DNA of 34,304 nt, taken from positions 1 to 34,304 of the forward strand of contig VAZG01000204.1 in assembly GCA_005885285.1 (NCBI GenBank), written 5' to 3'. How positions within the stretch are numbered: position 1 is the stretch's first letter; each line of letters opens with the position of its first letter. Origin of the DNA: Alphaproteobacteria bacterium (lineage in GTDB: Bacteria > Pseudomonadota > Alphaproteobacteria > Rhizobiales > Xanthobacteraceae). A model generated the notes under the pieces. That model made no database searches and was not told where the DNA came from. It saw nothing but the letters and a program-made list of their open reading frames with translations. The position numbers and the translations under genes were made by a program. Of the stretch, positions 17,245 to 25,950 are shown in pieces.

Positions 17245-18731
17245 TGGCTGCACGCGCAATCATGCTGCAGGGCACCGGCTCGGATGTCGGCAAGTCCCTT
17301 CTTGTTGCGGGTCTGGCACGTGCGTTCGCCAATCGTGGCCTTCGGGTGAGGCCGTTCAAGCCGCAGAACATGTCGAACAATGCCGCCGTCACCGCTGACG
17401 GCGGCGAGATCGGACGCGCGCAGGCGCTGCAAGCGCGGGCGGCCCGCGTGCAGCCGAGCATTCACATGAACCCCATTTTGCTGAAGCCGCAGAGCGAAAT
17501 CGGGTCGCAGGTGGTCGTCCAGGGCCGCGTCGTCGGCAACGCCAAAGCTCGCGAGTACCAGGCCATGAAGCCCGCCCTTCTGGGGGCCGTGCTTGAAAGC
17601 CTGCACCGTCTTGCACGCGAAGCCGATCTCGTGCTGGTCGAAGGCGCAGGCTCGGCCTCAGAAGTAAACTTAAGAGCCGGCGACATCGCCAATATGGGCT
17701 TTGCGCGCGCAGCCGGCGTGCCGGTCGTGCTGGTCGGTGACATCGACCGGGGCGGCGTGATCGCAAGCCTGGTCGGCACCAAGACCGTTATCGCCGCCGA
17801 GGATGCCGCGACGATCGCAGGGTTCATCATCAACAAGTTTCGCGGCGATCCGTCGCTTTTCAACGATGGGATGGCCGCCATCGCAAGGCACACGGGCTGG
17901 CAGCCGCTGGGCCTCGTGCCCTTCTTCGAGTTAGCGCACCGGCTGCCCGCCGAGGATGCGCTCGGGCTCGTCGTTGGTCCGGTTCGCGGCAGAAGTGACC
18001 GCACCTTGGTCGTCGTGCTCGCCTACCCTCGTGTCTCGAATTTCGACGATTTCGATCCGTTGCGGCTTGAGACCGGCGTCGATCTTGCCTTCTTAAGACT
18101 TGGCGAGCCCATTCCCGGCGACGCCGCGCTCGTGATCCTGCCGGGATCCAAGGCTACCATTGCCGATCTCACCGCGCTGCGCGAAAGCGGATGGGACATC
18201 GACCTCAAGGCGCATGTGCGCCGCGGCGGTCATGTGCTTGGAATTTGCGGTGGGTATCAGATGCTCGGCACGAAAATTTCCGATCCAGACGGAATCGAGG
18301 GGCCCGCCGGCTCGGTTGCAGGCCTTGGCCTGCTGGATGTCGAGACAGTGCTCGGGGGCGACAAGGTACTTGTCGATATTCTGGGTGAGAGTGCGGACGG
18401 GACGGCGCCGTTTAAAGGATACGAGATGCACGTCGGACGCACGAGCGGCGCTGCCTGCGCGAAACCGCTGTTGCGGTTCGCCGATAGACGAGCGGAAGGA
18501 GCCATCGATGCCTCGGGCCGCATCGCTGGATGCTACGTTCACGGGCTTTTTTCCGACGACCGGCAGCGCGGCCACTGGCTGCGCCGCGTTGCAAGCCAAC
18601 CTTCCGCTCTCGCCTATGAGGCCGACGTCGAGGCAACGTTGGATCGGCTGGCAGACCACATCGAGCGACACATCGACTGCAACCGGCTCCTCGAGCTGGC
18701 GCGCGTCCCGAACCTCAAAGCAACGGGGTAG
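17244..18731 (+). CDS. cobQ: Cobyric acid synthase CobQ
   Basis: This 495-residue glutamine-dependent amidotransferase amidates the b, d, e and g side chains of adenosylcobyrinic acid a,c-diamide. The ATPase domain has [19 protein letters not shown] (about 8-26) and [10 protein letters not shown]. The GATase domain has the nucleophile Cys in [11 protein letters not shown] (about 334-344), and CYVHGLF contributes the C-terminal histidine. Of two candidate starts, ATG 17244-17246 is used: it overlaps the cobO stop (TGATG) and starts just before the first strand. Its 3' end overlaps the convergent cobD by 17 bp. Confidence 0.95.
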   Translation: MAARAIMLQGTGSDVGKSLLVAGLARAFANRGLRVRPFKPQNMSNNAAVTADGGEIGRAQALQARAARVQPSIHMNPILLKPQSEIGSQVVVQGRVVGNAKAREYQAMKPALLGAVLESLHRLAREADLVLVEGAGSASEVNLRAGDIANMGFARAAGVPVVLVGDIDRGGVIASLVGTKTVIAAEDAATIAGFIINKFRGDPSLFNDGMAAIARHTGWQPLGLVPFFELAHRLPAEDALGLVVGPVRGRSDRTLVVVLAYPRVSNFDDFDPLRLETGVDLAFLRLGEPIPGDAALVILPGSKATIADLTALRESGWDIDLKAHVRRGGHVLGICGGYQMLGTKISDPDGIEGPAGSVAGLGLLDVETVLGGDKVLVDILGESADGTAPFKGYEMHVGRTSGAACAKPLLRFADRRAEGAIDASGRIAGCYVHGLFSDDRQRGHWLRRVASQPSALAYEADVEATLDRLADHIERHIDCNRLLELARVPNLKATG

Positions 18732-19689
18732 CAATGGCTAATGCCGTGACGCACGCGAGTTGAATTGCGCATGCAACCCGGTAATGCGTGAGAGCCGCGC
18801 GAATGTCTTTGGCATTGGCTGTCTCACGGCCGTCGCCAACCCAATCGTCATCGACGACCGTTCCCTCATAGACACGTGGTCCGGCGAGCCTCAGGCCTAG
18901 CGCTCCCGCCATCGCTGCTTCCGGCCATCCGGCATTCGGCGAACGATGTGTGCCTGCATCGCGCCACACGGCTGCGATCGCGCGACGGGGAGAAAGCCCG
19001 GATAATGCCGTTGAGGCCAGCACCAGCCAAAGCGCGGAGAGTCGCGAAGCCGGCAGATTGACCAGGTCGTCCGCTCGCGCCGAAGCCCAGCCAAAGGCCA
19101 GATAGGAATCGGATTTGTGGCCAATCATGCTGTCCGCCGTATTGATCGCCTTATAGCTGAAAATACCGGGCAATCCGGCAACTAGCAGCCAGAACAGCGG
19201 CGCCACGACACCATCGGAAAAATTTTCGGCGAGGCTTTCGATCGCGGCGCGGCTGACACCGGCTTCGTCCAAGCTGGCCGTGTCGCGACCGACGATCATC
19301 GACACGGCATGACGGCCTGCCTCGATGCCCTTCTGCTCCAGCGCATCGGCAACGGCCCGGACATGCGCATCAAGACTGCGCTGGGCAAGAAGCGTGCTGG
19401 CCAGCGCTCCGCAAGCAAGTGTGCTTGCCAGCCCGGTGAGGAAATGTTGCGCCAGCAGGAAGATGGCCACCCCCGCGAGAGCGCTGACGACGAACAGCAA
19501 AAGCAGCGTGCCAAGGCCAAGCATACGGCGGCGACGGAACGAAAACGCTTGACGGTTCCAGGCCCGGTCGCACCGTGCTATCAGCGTCCCGATCCAGCCG
19601 ACGGGATGGCCGATCCTGCGATAAAGGATGTCCGGAAATCCGAACGCGGCTTCGATAGCAAGCGCTGTAAAAGCGAGTTCGGCAAACAT
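18715..19689 (-). CDS. cobD: Adenosylcobinamide-phosphate synthase CobD (CbiB family)
   Basis: This 324-residue integral membrane protein of the CobD/CbiB family condenses adenosylcobyric acid with (R)-1-aminopropan-2-ol O-phosphate. Several hydrophobic segments are visible (for example [21 protein letters not shown]), together with family motifs [38 protein letters not shown] and [20 protein letters not shown] 19687-19689 is chosen because the upstream open extension is antisense to cobC. It is divergent from cobC by only 25 bp and convergent with cobQ with a 17-bp overlap, so it appears to be a monocistronic minus-strand unit. Confidence 0.94.
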   Translation of the reverse strand: MFAELAFTALAIEAAFGFPDILYRRIGHPVGWIGTLIARCDRAWNRQAFSFRRRRMLGLGTLLLLFVVSALAGVAIFLLAQHFLTGLASTLACGALASTLLAQRSLDAHVRAVADALEQKGIEAGRHAVSMIVGRDTASLDEAGVSRAAIESLAENFSDGVVAPLFWLLVAGLPGIFSYKAINTADSMIGHKSDSYLAFGWASARADDLVNLPASRLSALWLVLASTALSGLSPRRAIAAVWRDAGTHRSPNAGWPEAAMAGALGLRLAGPRVYEGTVVDDDWVGDGRETANAKDIRAALTHYRVACAIQLACVTALAIATPLL

Positions 19690-19714
19690 GCGTGATCCGG
19701 AACACCTGGGTGGT

Positions 19715-20740
19715 ATGAGGGCCCTGCCTATCACGCAGCCCGCCACTGCGGAACTGATCTCACATGGCGGCGATCTGGACGTGGCGCGCAAAACGCATCC
19801 GGGCGCGCCGGAGCCGTGGATCGATCTTTCGACCGGCATCAATCCTGTTCCCTTCCCTGTTCCCGAACTGGCGACGGGTGTCTGGTCGCGCCTGCCGACG
19901 CGCGCTGAAGAGAAGGCTTTGCTGGCTGCTGCAGCGCTCAGGTATCGCGTTCCCGATTGCAAGATGATCGCCGCCGCACCCGGGACACAGGCGTTGATCC
20001 AACTTCTTCCCCGGCTCGTCCCGAAGTCTCACGTAGTAGTTCTCGGGCCCAGCTATGAGGAGCATGAGGCCTGCTGGCTGCGCCAAGGCCATCGCGTTTC
20101 GGTGGTGGGGGACCTCGGGCAGAGCGAGCACGCCGATGTTGTCGTCGTCGTCAATCCCGACAACCCGACCGGACGCGTCACTCCAGTTGCGCAGCTTCGC
20201 GGCGTTGCATCGGCGCTTGCGAAAAGGAATGGGCTGCTCGTCGTCGATGAAGCTTTCATCGACATGCTTCCGCAAGCCGCGAGCATTGCCTCGGACCCGC
20301 CGCCGGCCACGATCGCTTTGAGGTCGTTTGGGAAAGCTTACGGATTGGCGGGGTTGCGGCTCGGCTTTGCGATTGCCGACGTCTCCCTCGCAAGAAGCAT
20401 CCGTGGCGAGCTCGGACCCTGGGCTGTTTCGGGCTCCGCGCTGTCGATCGGCGAGGCAGCGCTGCGCGACCCGCACTGGCTTGCGGAGGCGACCGTGCGG
20501 CTTCAGTCTGATCGGCAGCGAATCGATGCCATGCTGCAAGCTGCGGGTTTTACCCTGCTCGGCGGGACGCCGCTTTTTTGCCTGGCCCGTCATTTCGACG
20601 CCACGAAGATCACTGAGCGGTTGGGACGCCATGGCATTCACATTCGCGTCTTTCCGCGCGAGCCACAGTGGCTGCGATTTGGGCTGCCCGGAGATGAACA
20701 GGCATGGGACCGCCTCTCCGCGGCATTGTCGGGTGCATGA
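19715..20740 (+). CDS. cobC: L-threonine-O-3-phosphate decarboxylase CobC
   Basis: This 341-residue PLP-dependent fold-type I enzyme (CobC; CobD in Salmonella naming) makes aminopropanol phosphate for the lower arm. Motifs are HGGDLDVAR and WIDLSTGINP near the N-terminus, VNPDNPTGR, VVDEAFIDM and the PLP lysine in SFGKAYGLAGLRLGFA near residue 203. The substrate of its neighbour CobD is its product, so the divergent pair forms one functional module. ATG 19715 is preferred; an upstream ATG at 19688 would overlap the cobD start codon. The 3' end faces cobS with a 9-bp gap. Confidence 0.92.
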   Translation: MRALPITQPATAELISHGGDLDVARKTHPGAPEPWIDLSTGINPVPFPVPELATGVWSRLPTRAEEKALLAAAALRYRVPDCKMIAAAPGTQALIQLLPRLVPKSHVVVLGPSYEEHEACWLRQGHRVSVVGDLGQSEHADVVVVVNPDNPTGRVTPVAQLRGVASALAKRNGLLVVDEAFIDMLPQAASIASDPPPATIALRSFGKAYGLAGLRLGFAIADVSLARSIRGELGPWAVSGSALSIGEAALRDPHWLAEATVRLQSDRQRIDAMLQAAGFTLLGGTPLFCLARHFDATKITERLGRHGIHIRVFPREPQWLRFGLPGDEQAWDRLSAALSGA

Positions 20741-20749
20741 CGGCCTTCG

Positions 20750-21475
20750 TCACAGCTTGCCAAGGATGAGGGCCAGCAGCAGCAGGCTCTCCGTCACTTC
20801 AACGCTCGCACCCAGACAGTCACCGTTGATGCCACCGAGCCGCCGGCGCCAGAACAGGCTCCCAAGCGGGATGATCGCGAGCGCGACCAGCAGCGGAACG
20901 GCAACCCATACGCTGGCCCCGATCAGCACAATGCTCCACGCTCCGATCATCGACCAGCGGATATCCGACGCGAACCGTTCCCCGAGACCTGACTTCAGGG
21001 ACGGGACGGTGTTGCTCCACACGAGCGCTCCAAAGCGGGCCCAGGCCGCAATGAGGATCACCGCCCAAGGCGATGCAGTCGCGGGCATTAACGCCAGCAG
21101 CACCAACTTGCTTGCAACCTGGAGGGTGATGGCCATGACGGCGAAATTGCCGGCGTGGGGATCGCTCAGGACTTCAAGGAAGCGTTCGCGAACCCGATGC
21201 GAGGCACCGAAGGCGTCGGCGACATCGCCGAGGCCGTCAAGGTGTAGTCCACCGGTGATCCATACCCAGGTGATGACGCCGATAAGTGCGCCGATCCAGG
21301 GATCGACCGGCCTCAGAGCCCAAACCGCCAGCGCCACTGCCGCGCCGATCATGGCGCCGACCAGCGGAAAGAAGTCGGCGCAATCGCTTAGGTCGCGCGG
21401 CGTGGGATCGGTGACCCGAGGTGTCGGGAGCCGCGTCAGAAACTGGACGGCGACAATCAATCCGCGCGGAATCAT
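20750..21475 (-). CDS. cobS: Adenosylcobinamide-GDP ribazoletransferase (cobalamin synthase) CobS
   Basis: This 241-residue, highly hydrophobic membrane enzyme joins adenosylcobinamide-GDP with alpha-ribazole (phosphate). The acidic metal-binding signature GGLHLDGLGDVADAFGAS is at about residues 75-92, preceded by FFPLVGAMIGA and followed by several membrane helices. Note the name: this is cobalamin synthase, often called CobS or CobV, and not the AAA+ cobaltochelatase subunit also called CobS. ATG 21473-21475 forms an ATGA overlap with the upstream phosphatase stop. Confidence 0.93.
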   Translation of the reverse strand: MIPRGLIVAVQFLTRLPTPRVTDPTPRDLSDCADFFPLVGAMIGAAVALAVWALRPVDPWIGALIGVITWVWITGGLHLDGLGDVADAFGASHRVRERFLEVLSDPHAGNFAVMAITLQVASKLVLLALMPATASPWAVILIAAWARFGALVWSNTVPSLKSGLGERFASDIRWSMIGAWSIVLIGASVWVAVPLLVALAIIPLGSLFWRRRLGGINGDCLGASVEVTESLLLLALILGKL

Positions 21476-22068
21476 GGCTGGCTGATCTCGACAAGCTCGC
21501 CCCACATTTTCGCATCGGCGGCGAATTCGAGATTTAGCCGAATGCGCGTGCCAAATCCAATACGCAATGCCCAGAGGCCGTCGAGCGGCAGCCCGCAGAC
21601 CTGATGCAGCGCCAGGCGCATTGGTCCTGCATGGGTCACGACGAGTACAGGCCCCCGGCTTGACGGATCAGCAAGGCGCGCCAAAGCGCGAGCAATTCGT
21701 GTCTCAAAGCTTGCCCATGGTCGACCGCCCGGAGGCGGATTAGCCCGGGGATCGCGATAGAACGCGGCGAGCGCCGCATGTGTCGCTGGCTCGGCCTCGA
21801 GTTCAGATTTGCGCCGGCCATCCCACAGGCCGAAATCCAACTCGGCCCAATCATCATCGACCCTCAGAACCAGATTCCGCGCCTTCGCAAGCGCCTCCGC
21901 CGCGTCGCGCGCGCGCAGTAGAGGCGAACTCACGATACTTGACCAGCTGCGATGTTCCGTTTGTGAGCTGAACTGCGCCCAGCCTTCCGCCGAAAGAGGG
22001 TGATCGGCTTTACCGTCAAGATGTCCTTCACGATCGGTCGCGCCGTGACGAAGAAGATCGATCAACAT
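21472..22068 (-). CDS. Histidine phosphatase, probable alpha-ribazole phosphatase
   Basis: This 198-residue protein of the histidine phosphatase superfamily has the phospho-accepting RHG motif in LLRHGATDREG (residues 5-15) and a second histidine in LVVTHAGPM. By position between cobT and cobS, it likely removes the phosphate from alpha-ribazole-5'-phosphate or adenosylcobalamin-5'-phosphate, the role of Salmonella CobC. That symbol is avoided because the unrelated decarboxylase cobC is also present. It is coupled on both sides: TGATG with cobT and ATGA with cobS. A broad-specificity phosphoglycerate-mutase-like activity cannot be excluded from sequence alone. Confidence 0.86.
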   Translation of the reverse strand: MLIDLLRHGATDREGHLDGKADHPLSAEGWAQFSSQTEHRSWSSIVSSPLLRARDAAEALAKARNLVLRVDDDWAELDFGLWDGRRKSELEAEPATHAALAAFYRDPRANPPPGGRPWASFETRIARALARLADPSSRGPVLVVTHAGPMRLALHQVCGLPLDGLWALRIGFGTRIRLNLEFAADAKMWGELVEISQP

Positions 22069-23126
22069 CAGGCGATGCGCCCTGATACCGTTGCTTCATC
22101 GAAGGTTGCCATGCCGCCGTGCAGGGCACAGGCGAGACGCAAAATCGGTAATGCCAGCGCCGCCCCCGATCCCTCCCCGAGCCGCAGCCCAAGATCCAGG
22201 ATCGGTCGAGCACCCAGTTCGTCGAGCACCAGTTGATGGCCGCGCTCGGCGGATCGATGCGAGAACAACATCCATGGACGACACGACGGATTGATGCGGA
22301 CGGCCGCGAGCGCCGCAACGGACACGATGAAGCCGTCGATCAGCACCGGAACACCATTCTGTGCGGACGCGATGATAGCCCCCGTCAATGCGATAATCTC
22401 CAGCCCACCGACCGCCGCAAGGATGTCCTCGACTTTGCTGCCGGGCCCTTCAATGTCGTGGAACGCGAGAGCTTGCCTGATTACGCGCGTCTTGCGCTCG
22501 CGACCGGCGTCATCGAGGCCGGTTCCGTTACCGACCACGATTTCGGCACGTCGGCCGGTGAGCGCGCAGGCCATCGCTGCAGCGGACGTCGTGTTTCCGA
22601 TCCCCATTTCCCCGAGAATGACCAGATCGGCTCCCGCCGCGATCACCTGACCAAGTGCTCGCCGCCCGCATCTGAGCGCCTGAACCACCTCGGCCGCCGT
22701 CAACGCGGGCTCCTCACTGAAGTCGCGCGTGCCGCATCGCGGCTTGTCGGTCACCACACCTGGGACCGGATGGTCCGATAGGGTGCCAGCATCCACTACC
22801 AGCAGCGGCACGCCAAGCTCACGGGCAAGTACGGATATCGCCGCGCCGCCGTTTGCGAAATTGTGCAGCATCTGAACGGTGACATCTGACGGGTAGGCTG
22901 ATACGCCTTTCGCCGCAACACCGTGGTCGCCGGCGAAGACAATGATCGGAGCCCGGATTGCGCTGGGTCGGTCGGTTCGTTGCAGCGCCGCGAGATCGAT
23001 AGCCAACCGCTCGAGATCACCGAGCGAGCCCGCCGGCTTTGTCAGGCTAGCCTGCCTTTGCAGGGCAAGCCTTGCATGCGCTTCCGACGGCACTGGACAA
23101 CTAGCACCGATCCAATCCGCCACCAC
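22068..23126 (-). CDS. cobT: Nicotinate-nucleotide:dimethylbenzimidazole phosphoribosyltransferase CobT
   Basis: This roughly 352-residue enzyme (CobT; CobU in Pseudomonas naming) activates the BluB product to alpha-ribazole-5'-phosphate. Seen are LTKPAGSLGDLE at about 29-40, FAGDHGVAAKGVSAYPSDVT, GEMGIGNTTSAAA and LRLGEGSGAALAL with the expected catalytic glutamate near the C-terminus. Two consecutive GTG codons (23124-23126 and 23121-23123) are the candidate starts; AGAGGGG lies about five bases before the first. It heads the minus-strand cobT-phosphatase-cobS operon. No riboswitch is visible upstream, so its control probably differs from the main block. Confidence 0.93.
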   Translation of the reverse strand: MVADWIGASCPVPSEAHARLALQRQASLTKPAGSLGDLERLAIDLAALQRTDRPSAIRAPIIVFAGDHGVAAKGVSAYPSDVTVQMLHNFANGGAAISVLARELGVPLLVVDAGTLSDHPVPGVVTDKPRCGTRDFSEEPALTAAEVVQALRCGRRALGQVIAAGADLVILGEMGIGNTTSAAAMACALTGRRAEIVVGNGTGLDDAGRERKTRVIRQALAFHDIEGPGSKVEDILAAVGGLEIIALTGAIIASAQNGVPVLIDGFIVSVAALAAVRINPSCRPWMLFSHRSAERGHQLVLDELGARPILDLGLRLGEGSGAALALPILRLACALHGGMATFDEATVSGRIA

Positions 23127-23240
23127 CCAAACCCCTCTTTGACCGGTTCACCACCGGGATGAATGCCAGACATATCATCCTTGGCCAAGTGCTACCACAA
23201 TGAGCCCTCCGCGCGCTCGGGCCAGGCTCGATCATATTCC
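23127..23240. other. Short upstream region of the cobT operon
   Basis: This holds the probable leader of the cobT operon. A 10-bp palindrome CTTGGCCAAG is at 23180-23189. No cobalamin riboswitch core or B12 box is seen on either strand, and no convincing -35/-10 pair could be fixed. Confidence 0.4.
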
Positions 23241-23506
23241 TCACTCTTGCCAATCCTTCGCCGAGAGGGCGCGGCGCGCATCGAGCAGGTGGTCGATCAG
23301 ATCAGCGGCTTCATTACCGTGAAGACAGTGCGATAATCGTGGCGATGCTGCGCCAGCACCTCTCCGAAATCGGACTGGAAACTCTCGCAATCGACAGAAT
23401 TGCCCTGTTTCGACAGAGCGACGCGGATTCGCGATTTGGCATCATCGGCGAGTGGCAGCTGCGTTCGCAAATACCGACCGGAACGCAAGCGCGGGAACGC
23501 TCTCAT
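23241..23506 (-). pseudogene. Small hypothetical ORF with an apparent single-base frameshift
   Basis: The minus-strand frame from ATG 23504-23506 encodes a protein-like stretch (SKQGNSVDCESFQSDFGE, then HDYRTVFTVMK) and stops at 23297 after 69 residues. In the next frame, directly after VMK, sequence continues as AADLIDHLLDARRALSAKD and WQE up to TGA 23241-23243. One missing base in the short A-run near 23310-23312 would explain this; the repaired product would be about 87-88 residues. I do not recognise the family. It may be a decaying gene, a sequencing error or, less likely, programmed frameshifting. No strong ribosome-binding site is visible. Confidence 0.45.
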
Positions 23507-23536
23507 CTCATGACGCTCACGGAAGCCGAAAAAGAG

Positions 23537-23563
23537 TAAGGGCCGGTAGCAGACCGGCCCTTA
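23537..23563 (-). terminator. Hairpin terminator downstream of the first phosphoesterase
   Basis: A perfect 11-bp inverted repeat (TAAGGGCCGGT with ACCGGCCCTTA, 5-nt loop) lies 35 bp after the stop of the minus-strand phosphoesterase. In minus orientation it is followed by CTCTTTTTC, a fair U-rich tail. It is a likely intrinsic terminator and separates that gene from the frameshifted ORF and cobT operon. Confidence 0.75.
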
Positions 23564-23597
23564 CCCGCTTGATCTAGTTCATACTTGCTTCGGCCAA

Positions 23598-25526
23598 TTA
23601 TCGGGAATCCCGGTCTCCGTCCCGGTCATGATCCCTGTCGAAATCGAACATGTCGAACAGATCACCGATCGCCGGCATGTTGACGGGAACGTAAGCGTTG
23701 TCGTCGTCCATCCGCGGATTGGGCAGGTTGTCGCGGCTGCGCGCAGTGAGCTTGCCGAGATGCCAGTTGCGTTCCACGAATTTCACGAACGAAGAGTGCT
23801 CGTTATAGACGTGGCTGATGTGACCGCCACGCGAGAACGGCGAGACAGCGATCATGGGGATGCGCGGCCCGGTGCCGAAGAAGTCGACAGGCTGGATGAA
23901 GCCGGAGTCGTAATATCCGCCACCCTCGTCGACCGTGACGAAGATCGCCGTGCTTTCCCATTGCTCCTTGTTGCTTTGGGCGAGCTCGATGATGTTCTTG
24001 GTGAAGGCCTCGAACAGATCGAACTTGGACGATGCCGGGTGGCCGTCCAGGAGACCGTCCGGTTTGACGTAGGACACCGCCGGCAAGGTGCCATTCTTGA
24101 GATCGGTGAACAGGTCGGTGACGTCACGCATGTGGTCGGCGCGCATCGCCGGATAGTTCAACTGATACTCAAACGGGTTGCAGATGTTGCAGTAGCTTCC
24201 GTTGAATGGATTGGTAGTCACCCCGGAAGCATTGTAGCCGCCGCCATAATATTTCCACGGAATGTTCTTCGCGCTCAGGAGATCGCCGATACTGGTCATG
24301 GTGACGGTCGGAACGGAGCCGGCCCCGGTGGGCGTGCCTTGCGGCGTCCAGGCCGGGTTGATGTTCACCGCGGGGTAATAGTGGCCCGCGTCGCACTTTG
24401 TCTGCACGGTGTAAGGCAACTTGGCGAGATAATCCAGGATCGGCTTGACCCCCGGCGCCGTCGGATCGGAGCAATTGAACCACTGCTTGCGCGAGGTGTA
24501 CAGGTTCAGCGTGTTGGGCTGCGGATCGGGATTGTAGATGCTGCTGGCCGGCGGCGTCACCGCGTTGCCCTGGCCGTCACCGAAAAATATCTGATCGGCA
24601 AAGCCAAGCGGCATGCTGTCGGGCCACGTTCCACCCATGACAGGCTGATGATAATTGTCGCTCATGGTGTAATTGTCGGCGAGAAATTTCAGGAACGGCA
24701 CATCGCCTTTCTGCATGTTGAAGAAGGCCATGGTCTGGCCGGTATCGTGCGGCGTGGCGCCGAGCGGGGTCGAGTAGGTCGTGGTGATCGCCGACTGCAG
24801 GTCGTGCAAGCAGCCGGTCGGGTTGCGCCGCGTGGCATGTTCCTTGTCGATCGCGCAATCCATCTGCTGGTACATCTGGAAGAACTGATGGATGGTGTCG
24901 GCGGTATAGGCATCATAGGGCATGGTCGCCCCGGTCATCTGGAATGGCCCGGGGGGCAGCGTGTTGACGTTGGTGATGCGGGTATCCGGACCCAAGGTGG
25001 CAGCAAGACCCGTGCCCCCGGTCCCGAACAGGAACTGGTCGGCGGCGGCCAGGCCGGGGTCGCCGCCCGGCACGCCGAGGACAGCAGCAAACGGCGCATT
25101 GGTCGGCACGCCGCCGATGTCGGGTGCGGGGAGCGTTGTGTATAGGGTTTTGTTGGCTGATCCAGCGCTGACGAAGAACTTTCCGCCATTCGGCGCGGAC
25201 GTGATCTGGAACTGATGCGCCTTGGCGAAATTTTCGTCAGGCGACCCGTCGGCTTTGATGATGTCTTCGGACAACAGGTTCAACACCCGTTCGCTGCGTG
25301 ACTTCGGCACGTAGGTGGCGAACAGGTGGTCAAAGCTGCGATTTTCGCCGACGATAACAATGACATGCTTGATCGGCGATGCGGTCTTGATCTGTTCAAT
25401 CGGATTTTTGGCGTCATCCCGATCGCGCCCGTCCTCCGCGCGAACACTTTGCGAAAGTGCAAGGGCTGTTACGGACGCACCGAGCAGCAATCGGCTAAGA
25501 CTCCGCGCAAGCGAAGCTTTCAACAT
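23598..25526 (-). CDS. Exported phosphoesterase, phospholipase C/acid phosphatase family (first copy)
   Basis: This 642-residue protein has a signal peptide (basic start, hydrophobic core, VRA cleavage near residue 30), so it is probably periplasmic or secreted. It belongs to the phosphoesterase family of phospholipase C and AcpA-like acid phosphatases in the alkaline phosphatase superfamily: VIVGENRSFDHLFATY near residues 57-72, a probable nucleophile region GGTWPDSMPLGF, and VTVDEGGGYYDS plus PMIAVSPFSRGGHISH towards the C-terminus. The mature N-terminus and the extreme C-terminus (DFDRDHDRDGDRDSR) are rich in Asp, Arg and His. ATG 25524-25526 is chosen for the strong AGGAGAG upstream and the signal peptide. 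Substrate (phospholipid or phosphomonoester) cannot be told. Confidence 0.85.
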   Translation of the reverse strand: MLKASLARSLSRLLLGASVTALALSQSVRAEDGRDRDDAKNPIEQIKTASPIKHVIVIVGENRSFDHLFATYVPKSRSERVLNLLSEDIIKADGSPDENFAKAHQFQITSAPNGGKFFVSAGSANKTLYTTLPAPDIGGVPTNAPFAAVLGVPGGDPGLAAADQFLFGTGGTGLAATLGPDTRITNVNTLPPGPFQMTGATMPYDAYTADTIHQFFQMYQQMDCAIDKEHATRRNPTGCLHDLQSAITTTYSTPLGATPHDTGQTMAFFNMQKGDVPFLKFLADNYTMSDNYHQPVMGGTWPDSMPLGFADQIFFGDGQGNAVTPPASSIYNPDPQPNTLNLYTSRKQWFNCSDPTAPGVKPILDYLAKLPYTVQTKCDAGHYYPAVNINPAWTPQGTPTGAGSVPTVTMTSIGDLLSAKNIPWKYYGGGYNASGVTTNPFNGSYCNICNPFEYQLNYPAMRADHMRDVTDLFTDLKNGTLPAVSYVKPDGLLDGHPASSKFDLFEAFTKNIIELAQSNKEQWESTAIFVTVDEGGGYYDSGFIQPVDFFGTGPRIPMIAVSPFSRGGHISHVYNEHSSFVKFVERNWHLGKLTARSRDNLPNPRMDDDNAYVPVNMPAIGDLFDMFDFDRDHDRDGDRDSR

Positions 25527-25950
25527 AGCTCTCTCCTGTTGGATTTGGATATTGTGGGGTGGTGGCAACAGGAGCGTTCTATTCCGCGACGATGACATCC
25601 ATTGTCTATTTGGATGAAGAAACGAAAGCATTCACGCGACAAGACCCGGGGACGGATCCATGAGCTCCGCGGTTTCGGCTGTTGATTGGTGTGATTGGCG
25701 CCCAGCGCGCAACAATGATGCGCTCGATTTATTCCGATAGCGTCCGGTTTTTTCTTCGCGAGAGTAGCTACGATCCGCCAATCGCTCGCGGCCGATTGCG
25801 ATCGATGTCAACAATGACGATTTAACAAGAAGTCATATTCCCTTCATCGCGCTGTGACACGGCTCTGGAAGGGTCGGCGCGGCGCTTTCCGTACCCATCA
25901 CAGCACCGCGCCTCGCCCATCACATTTTTCCAATATGCAACAGGAGGCAT
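25527..25950. promoter_or_regulatory. Divergent intergenic region between two phosphoesterases
   Basis: These 424 bp separate the divergent starts and must hold both promoters. Both genes have a similar CAACAGGAG leader just before their ATG. The region is visibly more AT-rich than the flanking genes in 25560-25640 and 25730-25850. No ORF is convincing. The only candidate operator I see is the 11-bp-periodic repeat at 25830-25858, reported separately. Confidence 0.6.
25830..25858 (+). promoter_or_regulatory. Candidate Pho-box-like repeats before the second phosphoesterase
   Basis: Three heptamers, AAGTCAT, CCTTCAT and CTGTGAC, are spaced by 4 bp each (11-bp period). Each matches the PhoB half-site CTGTCAT at 5 of 7 bases. 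They end 92 bp before the ATG at 25951. The spacing is right for PhoB, but the matches are imperfect, so this is a weak inference. Confidence 0.25.

Noticed and set aside
23127..23240. Possible cobalamin riboswitch before cobT
   Set aside because: No B12 box or GCCACTG/GCAACTGTA-like core on the minus strand.
23339..23539. 66-codon plus-strand ORF with GTG start upstream of the terminator hairpin
   Set aside because: The opposite strand reads more like a protein here and continues after a frameshift; this frame ends inside the hairpin and has no ribosome-binding site.
23628..25145. 505-codon plus-strand frame opposite the first phosphoesterase
   Set aside because: Repetitive low-information translation (Val/Arg/Gly/His) with no domain; typical third-position GC shadow.
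25527..25640. Possible Pho box in front of the first phosphoesterase (minus strand)
   Set aside because: Single half-sites such as TGTCATC occur but no second half-site at 11-bp spacing.
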